Part shown: piece after piece, positions 25,205 through 37,580 of the stretch
Position numbering within the stretch: position 1 is the stretch's first letter
Layout of the letters: every line of letters starts with the position of its first letter
NCBI RefSeq assembly: GCF_019925205.1
Contig: NC_083568.1
Coordinates: 22,876,393 to 22,940,392 of the forward strand
Reading direction: 5' to 3'
Length of the DNA: 64,000 nt
Source of the DNA: Metopolophium dirhodum
Taxonomy: Eukaryota; Arthropoda; Insecta; Hemiptera; Aphididae
Program-made: the position numbers and the translations under genes
Notes under the pieces: model-generated
The model's input: the letters and a program-made list of their open reading frames with translations, nothing else
Told to the model about the DNA's origin: nothing
Database searches by the model: none

Positions 25205-28200
25205 TAGGTATCATATTAATGGTCCGTCGCACCATATACTATTCAACTATTATATTTTGCAGGTTATTATTTTAAGGTCGATCGTTTTTAGTTGCAGTTT
25301 TATAATACGCATCTGTACAGTTGGATACTTGTAGTAAGTTATCGAGTTCATTGATACGTAGGTGTTTTTTTATTATTACTATCATCATCATAGTCGTTAT
25401 TGTTGGATCGGGTTTATCATTGTACCTCATAGTATCTCTATAGCCTCGTTTTAATAACGCGTTTAACACGAATTTGACTAGAAATTTATGAGCTTGTCGT
25501 AATAAAATACCGTGTAATAACCGAAGCCATAAAACCGAAGATTGCCGAATGACGAGATCTCGAGGCACCGTATTTTTTTCTCTAAGTTAAATGCTCCCGC
25601 AGTGTTTTCTACTTCAGCTTGCAGAAAGCCGCCGTTTGGACAAAAAAAAGTTATTGGTTTTTCGTAGTTTTTCGTGGTTGTTGTTTTTTATCCGTTACGC
25701 ACACACATTTATTGCTTGCAATGTCATCCGATCGTTTATGGAAGACTGAAAAAGTTTGTGTGGAAAACAATTCTCGAGTTCTGAGAACTGTCTATACATA
25801 TTATTTATATTATTATGTTATATCCATTACGGTTATCAATTTTAATTTTCTTCGACGGTTCCTTTACGTCGTTGTCTGCAGTTTACGCACATACATCTTG
25901 TTTTGTAACTTTATAACGGCATCGCGGTATATACAGTACAATCGATTTTCCGTAGCGATTTAACAATAATTTTCATAGTCACCATTGTTTATTATATTGA
26001 AAAAGTGGTGTGGAGTCAATTTAAATAAAAATAAAAACATGTTTATGCATGAAAATATACTATGCTTATAACTAAAAAAAAAAAAAAAACAGAAATTGGC
26101 CCAACAGGACAACACATTTTAACCGAATATCGAATATCATCGTTTCCTAACATTAAAATGTTAATTTTTTTATAAAACAAATCAATATATTATTATGTGT
26201 GACAGAATAAAAAAATATAAATTTAAAGTGTCTTGATAGCGGCTGAAAAGTTGCAGTTATTGAGATCGATTAAAAATAAAACAAACTAACATCAATTTTC
26301 GACGAGTCTAATATTATTATATTATAACTATTTTGTGTGTCATATTATACTGACGTATCTACAAAATATTTATTAATATAACGAAGGGGAAATACGAAGG
26401 ATTAACACTCAGACGAGTATGAATATTATTAAGTACATAATATTAATATGACCTATTGGGCAAAAAACACTATGGTTGACCAACGAATAGATTTTACAGA
26501 GATGACAATTATATCCACCAACTGACGTTGAAATACATATTTTATTATTATATACATTAATACCGTCAGTATTACTATTATGGAATAAGAAGATTAATAT
26601 TGTATAATATAAACGTTAAAATAAAGAAAATCTGAGTATGAAAAAAACGGTTAACAAAAATAATTTTAATTATTTATTAACATTGTAGTTATGAAGACGT
26701 ATATTATTATATTAAATTCATCCTTTATAAAACATTGCGGTGTATACTATATGTGTCTGTACAGTTTCAATGAATATATATTTTATTTATTGTATAATTT
26801 ATCAATTTCAAATTGTTATAAATATAGGTATTCCACGTAAACGTTTATCGACTTTTCTTTCAAACATAACATACCTACGTTATTATATCATATAATATTA
26901 GTTCGTCTTCGTGTGATTCAGTACTATGTGGAAAACACTGCTATAATGATCGCATTAAATTAGCCAACGACTTACGGTGCAGTAACTGCGAGGGATGGAT
27001 ATGATATTTATATGTATATTAAGTATAATTATAAATTAAAGACGAGGTTACGATGTTCATGTTAGGGATGGAAGTGGGGCGGGGTTGGCTTTTGTTCGTG
27101 AGTCGAAAAACATTGAAACTTAACAATCGAATAAAAATGTACATTACTAAGGCAAGCAACGTACTATACAAAATATTATATATTATTCACAGTGCGAACA
27201 ATATTATTAATGTTTCTATATTTTGTATAGAAACGTTGAAGAGAATTTGATGTTAATCTTTGAATTGTAATTAATTTCCTCGCAGTGGGAAACGCTTATG
27301 AATTATAAATACAAACAACGTCTGAAATTAAACATTAAGTGTAATGCCCACTTTGAAGTAGATCAACACGATAACTGTATCAACATTTAACTCTTGAACG
27401 GATGAATGGTGTCCATTCTCGTTTTGTTGTATTATTTTGTTGCGTTATTGTGTCTGAAACGCTATAATGATAAGATTACGTTTGATTGAAACTCATTACA
27501 ATAATAAAACAATATAACTGAGACGTAGGAAAAAAAAAACAATCGTCATTAAAAATGTTTTATTTGCTCTGAATAATTATCAGTTTGCTGAATAGTAAGA
27601 TGGCTAGTGCGATACAGACGATTTATTTAATTGCATAACGATTTTATACGCTCCCGATATTAATAATAATATAATATAGGGCCATTTATCTTCGATTGTT
27701 TTTTTTGGCGGTAGCGCATAAATCATCGAATATTATTATTATTTATTCAAAACAAATCCGTAAACAATTTCACGCTTTGTACATAATAATATAGCCCCGG
27801 AGCTAACGTGCAGTTCGCCGTACGATAGTTGGCGAACGATATACTGCAAATTATAATATACTATTCATAGAAAATATGATGTCTTGTGTAAACAGCGTAG
27901 GTAAATCAGCGTATTGACGACATCGTTAAAATTATATAAATCGCCACGAGAAGAATAAAAATAAAATATTTCGTTTTCCTTCGGCGGTTGTAAATAGGGT
28001 CGCAAAGATTCAATATTATTACCGTAGCTGATCGTTTGATGAATACTGTGCAATAATAATATAATATAATATTATTTATTTCGCGATAACGAGCAAAAAT
28101 CAATACTTACAGCGAACCATTTACAAATCAACATAGATGGACGGTTAAATGGGCGATTTTAAGGTCGATTTGCTCGGCCGATTAATGGGATTTATGTAAC

Positions 28201-28539
28201 GTTTATTAATCGGTTTTCGCAGGTGTGCCGTTATATTATTTAAGGGCCAATGGCAATTTCGTGGTTTTCGTTAACGCCTGGACGGAGTGAAAAACTTTTT
28301 AGAGTCATTTTAATAGTTTTATTATAGAATTACGTGTTCGGGTATAAAATTGATCGCGAGATCGTTTGCGAAATTTCCAAAATTCCAAACACCGTGGCTT
28401 ATAACAATATCCAATTTTTCCAAACAAAAAACCGTTATTTTTCCATATTAATATTTTTATTTTTGTCGGTCTAAACACAAAAACTTGATTTCGTCAAACC
28501 AAACCCCGTGCGTCTTTTAAAAAATATACAGTTTGATTT

Positions 28540-28950
28540 TTCCCAAAGGGCAGTGGGTGGTTGCGAGGGAGGGGGGGGGGAGGGAGTTGGTGGAATTCTG
28601 CTCCGCGATCTACACGCAGCCCCGGCGGATCCAGGCGGCGCAGTGATAATCTCGATTTTATCGTTATATTATTTATAGAGTTTTCGCCGCGGACCACGCC
28701 ACTATGATAAACGCGACCGACTTTTCCGTTTTTCCAGTGGCAAGGCTTATATATTATTATCATGTTCGCCGGTGGGTGAATCGCGTGGCAATGGTATAAT
28801 TTTTACAGTGGCGCGCGCGCCCGTCCGCCCGGCTCCGAAAGTTTTTCCCGCCGCAGTCGAAAACCCGTGACTATATGTGTGTGATTTATGCCACCCACCG
28901 GAGGAGGACGGAAAAACCTTTCTTACGGGGCGCACGCCCGCCTATAAATA
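28540..28950. promoter_or_regulatory. GC- and CpG-rich pocket, possible promoter
   Basis: GC and CpG content rise sharply for about 400 bases, with a run of G and A near 28565-28585 and an alternating GCGCGCGC block near 28812. CCTATAAATATA at about 28940 could be a TATA element on the plus strand, followed some 30-40 bases later by a T-rich ACGCTACAG stretch. The pocket could instead serve the minus-strand transporter gene. No open frame here resembles a known protein. Confidence 0.3.
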
Positions 28951-29429
28951 TATATAATATACACGTACGGACCCTTTTACGCTACAGATATTGCAGCATT
29001 ATTGTACATAAACGAGTATCGCGTACCACGGCGTGTAATATATGTATATTATATAATATATATATATATATATTATACAATATAATATAATATTGTGTGC
29101 CAGTAATATATTATTATATTTGTTTGTGCATATTTTATATATTATTATTATAATGTTATGTGTGGTAAAGGATACGGCATTACAATATAATATTATAATG
29201 CGCGTATATATTACAATATATAATGCGTTATATAAGACGGAGCCACGGCGGCGTGTCAATATCGTTTGGAGTAGGTATGTCATACTATATGGTTTGTACA
29301 GTGGACTATATTATTATAATATGGAAACGAGTAAATAAGGGTTTTGTCGAGGGAAAAATACACGAGGATCGTATATATTGCACGTACAGCGTAGTATACT
29401 CCCCCTCCCCTCCCCCTATTTCTTCTTCA

Positions 29430-30191
29430 ATAATGAAATTATTAAAAATTTGATTTTTGAAATTTTTAAATACTAAGTACATAAAGACCATAATATTTTC
29501 TTATTCTTGATTTTTATTTACACTTTTAAATGAGTCGAGGAGATATAAACTTATGTTTTTCAAATGCAAATCTCCCTTTCTACAGTAAATTGATTATCAG
29601 ATTCATTTTCTAAAAATGTTGTGGCATCAAAATCAAAATTCGAAAGGGTAGTTTTTGATTTATTTAACTTGTTGTACTAATAAAGTTATTATTGGTTTAT
29701 GATAATTGTTTTGAAATAAATGGTGGCTTCGATAATTTTAAATATAATATAGTAATTATTAATATTAAACTATCAATATTCATAATTTATAAAATATATG
29801 GTCTAAGTATAATAAACAGATGCTAGATCCGATATTATATAATATATTTTATATTTTTTTAAAACTTTTGTTATGGACTATTATCTTTAGTATAAATATT
29901 TTAATAACTGATAACCTACTAGTTCGAATTTGAATTAGCCATTAGGGTGCCTACATCAATATTTTAAAAAAAAAATGATGTTCTAAATAATTAACAATAA
30001 AAAAGTGGGTTCTTAATTTTCATTTGAAAAACAGTAGTATGTATCTCCACAACTCCTTAAGTACCTATAGTATACCTATAATATACAAAAAAAATCAAAA
30101 ATTTGAAAGTATGATACTAAAAATCAGAATATAATATAATATTCATAGTTAAAATTAAGAAATTGGGTTTCATTCTAAGTGAATCGCCCTG
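29430..30191. mobile_element. Foldback MITE family, copy C
   Basis: The right end reads CAGGGCGATTCAC on the complementary strand and is followed by TA at 30192-30193. An internal block (ATATAAACTTATGTTTTTCA, then CTACAGTAAATTG) matches copy B in the same orientation. The left terminal repeat is lost or too diverged to place; 29430 is where similarity begins by eye. Confidence 0.6.
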
Positions 30192-32535
30192 TAATATACG
30201 TGTGCAGTACGTCACAACTTTTCCGTTTTCCACCATATATTACGTTATATATATATTTAGCTATTCTTGTGATGTACTGATATAATATATATTATACGTT
30301 TATATATATATGTACCTATAATGCGTGTTTATGTACGGTGTCGAAACTACGGTTTCCACATAAATAGTATAATATATAATATTGTCGGGAACATCTGCGA
30401 CGGGGTTTTGCGGGCTTGCAAGAGCTGGGCGTTATCGTCGTATCGTCTTCATAATAATAATAATATTATCATACATTACGAGACAACCGATAATAGTTCC
30501 GAACAGTTATCCCGTCGTCTCTGCCATACGACTGCAACGGAGATGAAAAAATATAAATATCATAATATAATATTGTATTTTATTAGCGACAACTCTATTT
30601 CCCGGGGAGCGATTTCGGTAGATGCGCACGTGCTGCGGATTTACGATCGCATTAACAATCGTTCAAGTCAACACAGTATAATATTATTTTAATAACGACG
30701 TTGGGGATTTCGATTGAGTTGTCCTCGCCAAATATTTGGCGTACAATAATATTCCATCGGAAAGCGTAACACTCGTTATGCCGTTAGTGTATTAAATCTA
30801 ACATTTTATATAGTATACGACATTTATCTCTTGTAAAAATAAAAAGTCGATTTGAAAATGTAAAAAGCACGTCACGTTGTTAAAGAGCTTAGCTCGAGAT
30901 AATATACCCTTCCGAGATCTATAAATGATTAATAGTGTCGCGTCAGCTTTGGGTATTATTATCGCATCCGACCGTACTTGAATTGATGGCAATACAAACA
31001 CCGAACTGATCAAAACTGGATCAATTCAAAAATATGAAAAGCAACAATTCGACGACGTAATTATTACAACTGCCGGTGTACATTTTTCTAGCCAGTTCCG
31101 TGACGACTCACATTTTAGAGAGTTGTTCTCACATTTTGATGTACATTATAATATTATATATTATACTCACAAAATACATTATCATTGTGGTTGATTAACA
31201 GCCAAATTTAATATAACGTCGGACTTAAACAAATCGTTTTCCAACGAATTCTTGGCTATCACAATATACAAGCTCACATAGTATAATAATGCAATATTAC
31301 TATTTTTAAATCACATTAAAGAATATTACAATAGAATATGCACTTGCGATATCGACGTATGAAATCAAAACGACGAAAACCGTGCGAGTTTTATCTTCGA
31401 TTTTATACAATATTTTACCTAGGTACTGATACCGTTGGTCAAACCGTAGATTCTCACATATTGACGAACATGTTCCTGCACCTTAACCGTTCGGATCTAA
31501 GTATTTTTTTTTAAATGCTTATTTAAATAAATACGCCATCATACACCGTCTTTGAAGGGGGTGGCATTAATTCGTTCCAAACCGTTTCGTCATTATGATA
31601 AGTGACGTTATGACTTATTATGTAATATTATATTGTATTAATGACGTTTATCCGTCGATCGCTCAATGATAAGTTTTGGCAATTATCAATTAATATTACG
31701 CTGGAAATATTTGCTTGTTTAATATATTAACCGACAATTTATATTTATGTAATACATCTAGATAAATTTACCGCTGCTGATATTTTACAGTAATTGACAT
31801 CATATTGCACCTATAGCCCGATGGATTAGTGTCTCAACCGAAGATTTAAACGTCTGAACGTCATTCCTAGGAAGAGCCAAGTTTAGTTACACTTGCAGTA
31901 ATATAACTAGATTTGTGTATACATGTCGGACGCGTCCTAGATAAATCTTATCTCGGAGTTTGTGGCCAAATTTATGCTTTGGCTCTAAACTCTAAGCTGA
32001 TACTAAATTCTTCTTTTTAACGGTGTATTTATACTATTAAGTTTTAGTGTTTTCCACGTAACTGCATTTGCAAATGTAACATTGCACTGCTGTGGTTGCC
32101 TGATGCAATTGTGTACGCGCTGAAGGAGTTTTATTGAAGTCCCGCAGACGAAACTATTTTCATTCGTTTCTATTTTTGCTACGAGGATAATGTTTGGTGT
32201 GATTAAACGGGATTAAGCTTAATTTACGAATATTAAAGACGGACGTAATAAAATGGATAAAAAAAAAAAAATAGTAAAATACAAGCAAAATTATATTATA
32301 CAGAAATAACTATTATATACGAAGAGTCGTACGCGCACTGTTACGCGCGTTATACGATACTTTTTAAATAGCACTAGGTTTTTAATTTTAATTTTTAAAT
32401 CAGACTTACGAGGGCAACCGTCGAAATACGATTTCATACGCACAAATCTACCGATAAAATATCGATCGTCTGCCCGCAGTGGAACATCAATAAAGTAGGT
32501 GTTATAAAAAATATCATATTATTCTCCTCGCGACA

Positions 32536-32561
32536 TTAATAATAATAATAATAATAATAAT
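32536..32561. repeat. (AAT)n microsatellite
   Basis: A pure trinucleotide run. Confidence 0.9.
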
Positions 32562-32839
32562 TCTAGTAATTTCTCGTCGTGTACACGACTAATATTATAA
32601 TAATCATAATATAATATACGGCTGCGGTACGCGTTATATATACATATATATCATATTATATACACACACATACGTGTTGGCAAGCGTTCTTAATGCGATA
32701 AAATGGAAACGTCATGTTCCCTTGATATATTAATTTATTAGTACCTAATAAAAATTCCGCGTCGGAATAATATTATTATGTTGTAGTGTGTTGTATACAA
32801 TAATATTCAGAGCCCACGACGACGCCAGGCGTATATTAC

Positions 32840-32843
<4 letters not shown>

Positions 32844-32875
<32 letters not shown>

Positions 32876-32899
32876 GTAATAATAATAATAATAATAATA
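32844..32899. repeat. (AAT)n microsatellite, one interruption
   Basis: A long AAT array broken once by a TAG unit. Confidence 0.9.
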
Positions 32900-34073
32900 C
32901 TATTTGAATACTTATAATACACCTAAGACAGTCGTCGTCGTGACGTCGTCAGTGGGCAGAAGTATAATAATATATAAATATACGAATCGTAGAGATAATG
33001 TTCACACGTATTCATTATAATATACATCGTACTCATTACCTATATATTATGTAGATTATATATATTTATGTGAGTGTGTGTTATTAAAACAAAATACTGA
33101 ATCGGGACGCATATATATAATATCAGGTACCTATATACGATGACGATGATTAGAAACGTAATTAATGGATTCGACGGGAAACACGGTTTCGCCTCGGAAT
33201 TGATTACGCGTCCGCCGAAAGTCGACGAAAAGCGTTTTGTCAGCGTCGTTTACACCGTCTCAAAAATAATGATAATATTTCAGAATATATATACGCTCCC
33301 CGCGGGGCCGGTCCGTCTCGTAGATCGTCGATATTAATAATAATATTATAATATTGTTACACACGCAGTCGAAAAAATCACGACTGTCGGCAGCAATTTT
33401 AATAATATTGCTCGACGCCAGAGAAATGTAAGCGCGTGCCGTGTTCGACTTAATCGAGTCGATACCGAACTATATACATATCGTCAGGTCTCGACGATTC
33501 GCGGTTAATCATTCGACGCCGCCGTCGGACCGAAAATAAATTGGGTGCTGATGAACAGCCGTTTATTAACTTGGTTTATGCTTAGGAGATAATCGACTTT
33601 TTTTAATAAAACAGCCGTTTGAAAAATCGGTCCCAGACAGAGCAAGCAGCGTAGGTATATAATATTATAATACGATCCCATAGTAATACAATAGGTATAT
33701 TATATTATTGTGCACACTATACGGGTTAGATTTACGGGTAGTTCGGTGTATAGGTCCTAACCTATCGACACTACTCCACCGATATTATTAGAATAACATA
33801 TGATAAATAAAATACGATTTAATGTGATATACGTATTGTTATTATAACGGTCGCTGCGTTAAAATATGTAAACCGCCGAGAATTCGCGACCGTTAGAGGA
33901 CATTATAAGTTTTCGATATTTAAAATCGTGAAAATTCGACGATATTGCCGGCATTGTTCGAGTGCGCAACAGTATAAAATAATATAATAATAAAGTAGGT
34001 ACGGCACTATCGTCCGTAGAAAGAATAATTAAATTAAGTAGGTACCGAATAGTAATTAATGAGTATTAATAAC

Positions 34074-34264
34074 TGTTATGTATGTACATTGTACGGTGTG
34101 TCCGATACTCCGATATGTTATCTGTAACGATAAATATATATATATACAACATTATGTGATTATTATGTGTGTCCGCCGTCGTGCGTAATGATAAATAAAG
34201 CAGTCGTACTTTGTCAATGCTCGTGTGTGTACCTTCGCCTATCTTATATATAAAATACGTAACA
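34074..34264 (+). repeat. 5' LTR
   Basis: 191 bp, identical base for base with 36876-37066. It contains an AT-dinucleotide block that could act as a TATA element and an AATAAA at 34194-34199. Identity implies very recent insertion, because the two LTRs are copies made at integration. Confidence 0.95.
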
Positions 34265-34266
34265 TT

Positions 34267-34275
34267 TGGCGACGA
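34267..34275 (+). other. Primer-binding site, tRNA-Ser type
   Basis: TGGCGACGA starts two bases after the 5' LTR. It complements a tRNA 3' end reading TCGTCGCCA, which fits an insect serine tRNA acceptor arm. The tRNA identity is from remembered tRNA sequence. Confidence 0.75.
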
Positions 34276-34324
34276 AGATGAAAATTCGGTGAAAATATTA
34301 TTTAATTTTCTTGTTGTGATTATA

Positions 34325-36706
34325 ATGTCGAATATTTCGCAATACATACCGGGTTCGGAATCATTCAGTAATTATTTAGATCGATTAAACGCGCAGTTGA
34401 CCGTTTTAAAAGTTAAAGAGGCTGATAAAAAGTCCTATTTAATCGCATACATTGGTTCGGAAGCATATAGTCAATTAAAAGATGCTTGTTTGCCGGAGGA
34501 ACCACAATTAAAGTCATACGACGAGTTAGTGTCCAAATTGGAAGAAATATATTCACCACGTCGTCTTGTAGTGAGTGAAAGATTTATTTTTAACCAACGT
34601 ACACAGAACCAGGGTGAGTCAACTCGGGAGTACATAACAGCATTAAAAAAATTATCAAGTTTTTGTGTATTTGGTTCGTTTTTAAACGATGCACTGCGAG
34701 ATCGGCTTATTGTAGGGATAAGTGATGAATCGTGTCAACGAAAATTACTTGGTATAGAGTCCCTAACGTTTGAAGAAGCATGTAAAATTGCTTTGGATTC
34801 GGAGTTGGTTTGTAATCAAACACAACAAATGAACAATAAATCACAAGTAAATTTTATCAATAATGGGAAAAATGTGTCTCGTCAAACACATTCGTCATCG
34901 AAGTCGGAACTCAAGTGGAACGGAAATTCTGGTGGAAAACCGTGGTCTGGGAAGTCGTCAAAACCTGGTCAAAAAAATGGTCAGTCAATTCAGCACGGCA
35001 GTCAAAGTTCACGAAGTCTTAAGTTTGGTCAATGCTATAGATGTGGAAGGAAGCACGATGTCCGTACGTGTCCAGCCAGAGAGTGGGAATGTTTTTCATG
35101 TAAATTAAAAGGTCATACGTCGAAAATGTGTAAGACAAAAATTAAAAATAATTTAGAGTCTATTGATTTAGTAAATAATGTGTCTCAGAATAGTGGGGGA
35201 AATCCACTTGTGATTAAAATCAAAGTTAATAATAAGCTTATTCCGTTTGAAGTAGATAGTGGAGCGTCGGTTTCAGTTATGCCGATTAAATATTTTAATA
35301 TGTATTTTAATAATTCATGTAAATTAGAAAAAAAACATATTCAATTAAGTTCTGTAAATTGTGAACCAGTCAAGGTTTTAGGTCAAACACTTGTAAATGT
35401 CGAGATGTCAAATCAAAAAAATATTAAACTATATTTAATTATAACGGAAAACTCTGTAAAAAAAGTTTTAGTAGGTCGATCTTGGTTAGATAAGTTATAT
35501 TCAAACTGGAGATCGAATATGTGTCTAAATTGTATAAGTAGTAATACTGGGGAAAATGCTTGTTCAATTTTATTATTAGAAAATTTACCTTTAACGTATA
35601 AGGAAGTGAGCAAAAAAACGAGTACAGACGAAGTATTAAAAGAAATAAGTCAGTATACGAAAGAAGGTTGGCCGGGGGTAAAGTCGTTAAAATCAGATTG
35701 CCAACAATATTATAAAAGACGGGAAGAATTATCGTTAGTAAATGACTGTTTGATATTAGGTAATCGCGTAGTAATTCCAAAGTCATTAAGAGAAGACGTA
35801 TTAATGTTATTACATAAAAACCATCCGGGTATTGTTCGTTCGAAAATGCTCGCAAGGTCGTATGTATGGTGGCCTAATATCGATATTGATATAGATAAGT
35901 TTATTAAGACGTGTACGGAATGCCAATGTAATCAAAACGATAAGAATGTTAGTGAGAAAGTGTATATTCCGTGGGAAAATCCATCAGATTCTTGGAAAAG
36001 AATACACATCGATTTTCTAGAAATAAATCAAGTTAAATTATTAATCATTGTTGACAGTTTTAGCAAATGGATTGAGTGTTTTGCAATGGGAAGTACAACG
36101 GCTTCAAAAGTAATCGAAGTTTTAGAAAATTGTTTTTGTCGTTTTGGTTCCCCAGAGATAATGGTAACCGATAATGGTCCACCTTTTGGCGCAAATGAAT
36201 TTAAAGCATATTGTGAGAAAAATTGTATAAAACTAGTACATTCGCCGCCATACAATCCAGAGTCTAATGGGTTGGCAGAGCGAGGAGTGCAAACGATAAA
36301 AAAATTATTAATAAAGAGTTTGTGTGTAGAGAGAGATGTAAAAAGAATACAATCAAAAATTAATAATATTTTAGTATCATATCGTAACACACCAACAACA
36401 AGCACAGGTTGTAGTCCGTCAGATTTAATATATAATTTTAAACCAAAAAATCATTTGTCCATATTAAAACCACCAAATATTGTAGAAAAGAATAAAAATA
36501 TTAATGTTACTAAGTACGAAATAAATGATAAAGTTCTTGTTCGAAATAATTCAAAAGGGCAGAAATGGTTAACTGGACGTATAATGAAAATGTTGGGAAC
36601 GTGCAGTTATTTAGTCCGGGTTGGTGATAAAATCAGATTAATGCATGTAAACAAATTGAAAAAGAGTTATTTAAATGATGAGGTACATCCAAGGGAACTT
36701 GAATAA
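34325..36706 (+). CDS. Gag-protease-integrase polyprotein without reverse transcriptase
   Basis: 793 residues from ATG 34325; the frame is open further upstream into the LTR, but this ATG starts the gag-like MSNISQYIPGSESF sequence. Domains in order: a retrotransposon gag region (about 1-200); a basic, Ser/Gln-rich linker; two CCHC-like zinc knuckles (from Cys237, CYRCGRKHDVRTCP then CFSCKLKGHTSKMC); an aspartic protease with DSGAS (Asp311); the integrase zinc domain (His497, then a CTEC pair); the integrase catalytic core with Asp563, Asp616 and Glu652 in DD35E spacing; and a basic C-terminal domain. The protease runs via VLVGRSWLDKL straight into the linker that normally precedes integrase, so reverse transcriptase and RNase H are absent. 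No stop or frameshift breaks the frame. The product could package RNA, mature and integrate DNA, but could not make cDNA. Confidence 0.95.
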   Translation: MSNISQYIPGSESFSNYLDRLNAQLTVLKVKEADKKSYLIAYIGSEAYSQLKDACLPEEPQLKSYDELVSKLEEIYSPRRLVVSERFIFNQRTQNQGESTREYITALKKLSSFCVFGSFLNDALRDRLIVGISDESCQRKLLGIESLTFEEACKIALDSELVCNQTQQMNNKSQVNFINNGKNVSRQTHSSSKSELKWNGNSGGKPWSGKSSKPGQKNGQSIQHGSQSSRSLKFGQCYRCGRKHDVRTCPAREWECFSCKLKGHTSKMCKTKIKNNLESIDLVNNVSQNSGGNPLVIKIKVNNKLIPFEVDSGASVSVMPIKYFNMYFNNSCKLEKKHIQLSSVNCEPVKVLGQTLVNVEMSNQKNIKLYLIITENSVKKVLVGRSWLDKLYSNWRSNMCLNCISSNTGENACSILLLENLPLTYKEVSKKTSTDEVLKEISQYTKEGWPGVKSLKSDCQQYYKRREELSLVNDCLILGNRVVIPKSLREDVLMLLHKNHPGIVRSKMLARSYVWWPNIDIDIDKFIKTCTECQCNQNDKNVSEKVYIPWENPSDSWKRIHIDFLEINQVKLLIIVDSFSKWIECFAMGSTTASKVIEVLENCFCRFGSPEIMVTDNGPPFGANEFKAYCEKNCIKLVHSPPYNPESNGLAERGVQTIKKLLIKSLCVERDVKRIQSKINNILVSYRNTPTTSTGCSPSDLIYNFKPKNHLSILKPPNIVEKNKNINVTKYEINDKVLVRNNSKGQKWLTGRIMKMLGTCSYLVRVGDKIRLMHVNKLKKSYLNDEVHPRELE

Positions 36707-36708
36707 TA

Positions 36709-36728
36709 AAAAAAAAAAAAAAAAAAAA
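36709..36728 (+). repeat. A-run just after the polyprotein stop
   Basis: An almost pure run of about 20 A begins directly behind the stop codon, inside the element and upstream of the polypurine tract. It may be simple slippage or a trace of a past RNA-templated event. Confidence 0.7.
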
Positions 36729-36863
36729 TATATTGTTTATCTATTTAAATTTTTAAGTTATATTTATTATGTATTGTGTAAAATTGTAAATGTTAAATCA
36801 TTATTATTATTTTCTAAATTGTATGAATTTTGTATAAGTTAATTTATTGTACTAAAATTATAT

Positions 36864-36875
36864 AGAAGGGAAAGA
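36864..36875 (+). other. Polypurine tract
   Basis: AGAAGGGAAAGA abuts the 3' LTR, the expected position for the plus-strand primer of an LTR retrotransposon. Confidence 0.85.
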
Positions 36876-37066
36876 TGTTATGTATGTACATTGTACGGTG
36901 TGTCCGATACTCCGATATGTTATCTGTAACGATAAATATATATATATACAACATTATGTGATTATTATGTGTGTCCGCCGTCGTGCGTAATGATAAATAA
37001 AGCAGTCGTACTTTGTCAATGCTCGTGTGTGTACCTTCGCCTATCTTATATATAAAATACGTAACA
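36876..37066 (+). repeat. 3' LTR
   Basis: 191 bp, identical to the 5' LTR, followed by the target duplication ATAAC. Confidence 0.95.
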
Positions 37067-37580
37067 ATAACGACGTCGACGAGTCTGAAGTAAGAAAACA
37101 CTCTTCTTATGTAGTGACGTTTTAATAATTCAATTATTGTCAAGCAAAATGTACGCATAATATTATGATAGTAATATATAGATCAGTACAAACATTACAA
37201 AGGATGTCAATATATCTTATTGTGTTTCGAATTCCGTTAAAACATATTATAGTTTCTTCTTCGATGGTTTTCACGACGCGTTGGTCGTTTTAAAATTATT
37301 CATTTGAAATAAGCACCAACAATTTCAAAAATTTTAATTTATGCCTGCATATCAGTTCGAAATATTGTATCAGCTCGTATATTATTTAGGTTTTGACGAG
37401 TGTTTCGTACAAAACGAAGTTTGATTTTTAAAACTAATACATTGACATCAATAGTATATTATATGTCTGTCGACCAGTTCGTTTACCTATTACAAGATCG
37501 AGCTAGTTATTGTAACCGGTGATTCACAATTACGTACTTTGTCCCTTTTGCTAGGTACCACAATATTATGAGGGGCGCTT

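Larger units (their letters stand above)
17179..34073. other. Long stretch without a supported gene
   Basis: This would be intron of the minus-strand transporter gene if its first exon lies further right; otherwise it is intergenic. It holds an ATT microsatellite (17229-17261), a MITE-like element (17362-17791), a 13-base G run (18145-18157), MITE copies B (24401-25204) and C (29430-30191), a GC-rich pocket (28540-28950) and AAT microsatellites (32536-32561, 32844-32899). Open frames of 60-123 codons, for example at 21687, 25272 and 30321, show no recognisable motif. Confidence 0.5.
34074..37066 (+). mobile_element. LTR retrotransposon (Ty3/gypsy-like) lacking reverse transcriptase
   Basis: A complete 2993-bp element. 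Identical 191-bp LTRs begin TGTTA and end TAACA and are flanked by a 5-bp target duplication ATAAC (34069-34073 and 37067-37071). A primer-binding site follows the left LTR and a purine tract precedes the right one. One ORF encodes gag, zinc knuckles, protease and integrase. The order protease then integrase, with no room for reverse transcriptase and RNase H, shows that a large internal block is missing. The integrase type (HHCC zinc domain, DD35E core) fits Ty3/gypsy. It must depend on enzymes from a full-length relative to move. Confidence 0.95.

Noticed and set aside
30321..30692. 123-codon open frame
   Set aside because: It runs through simple AAT repeats (a poly-Asn stretch) and shows no family motif.
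34074..37066. Endogenous retrovirus with envelope gene
   Set aside because: No envelope-like ORF lies between integrase and the 3' LTR; only about 170 bases of non-coding sequence are there.
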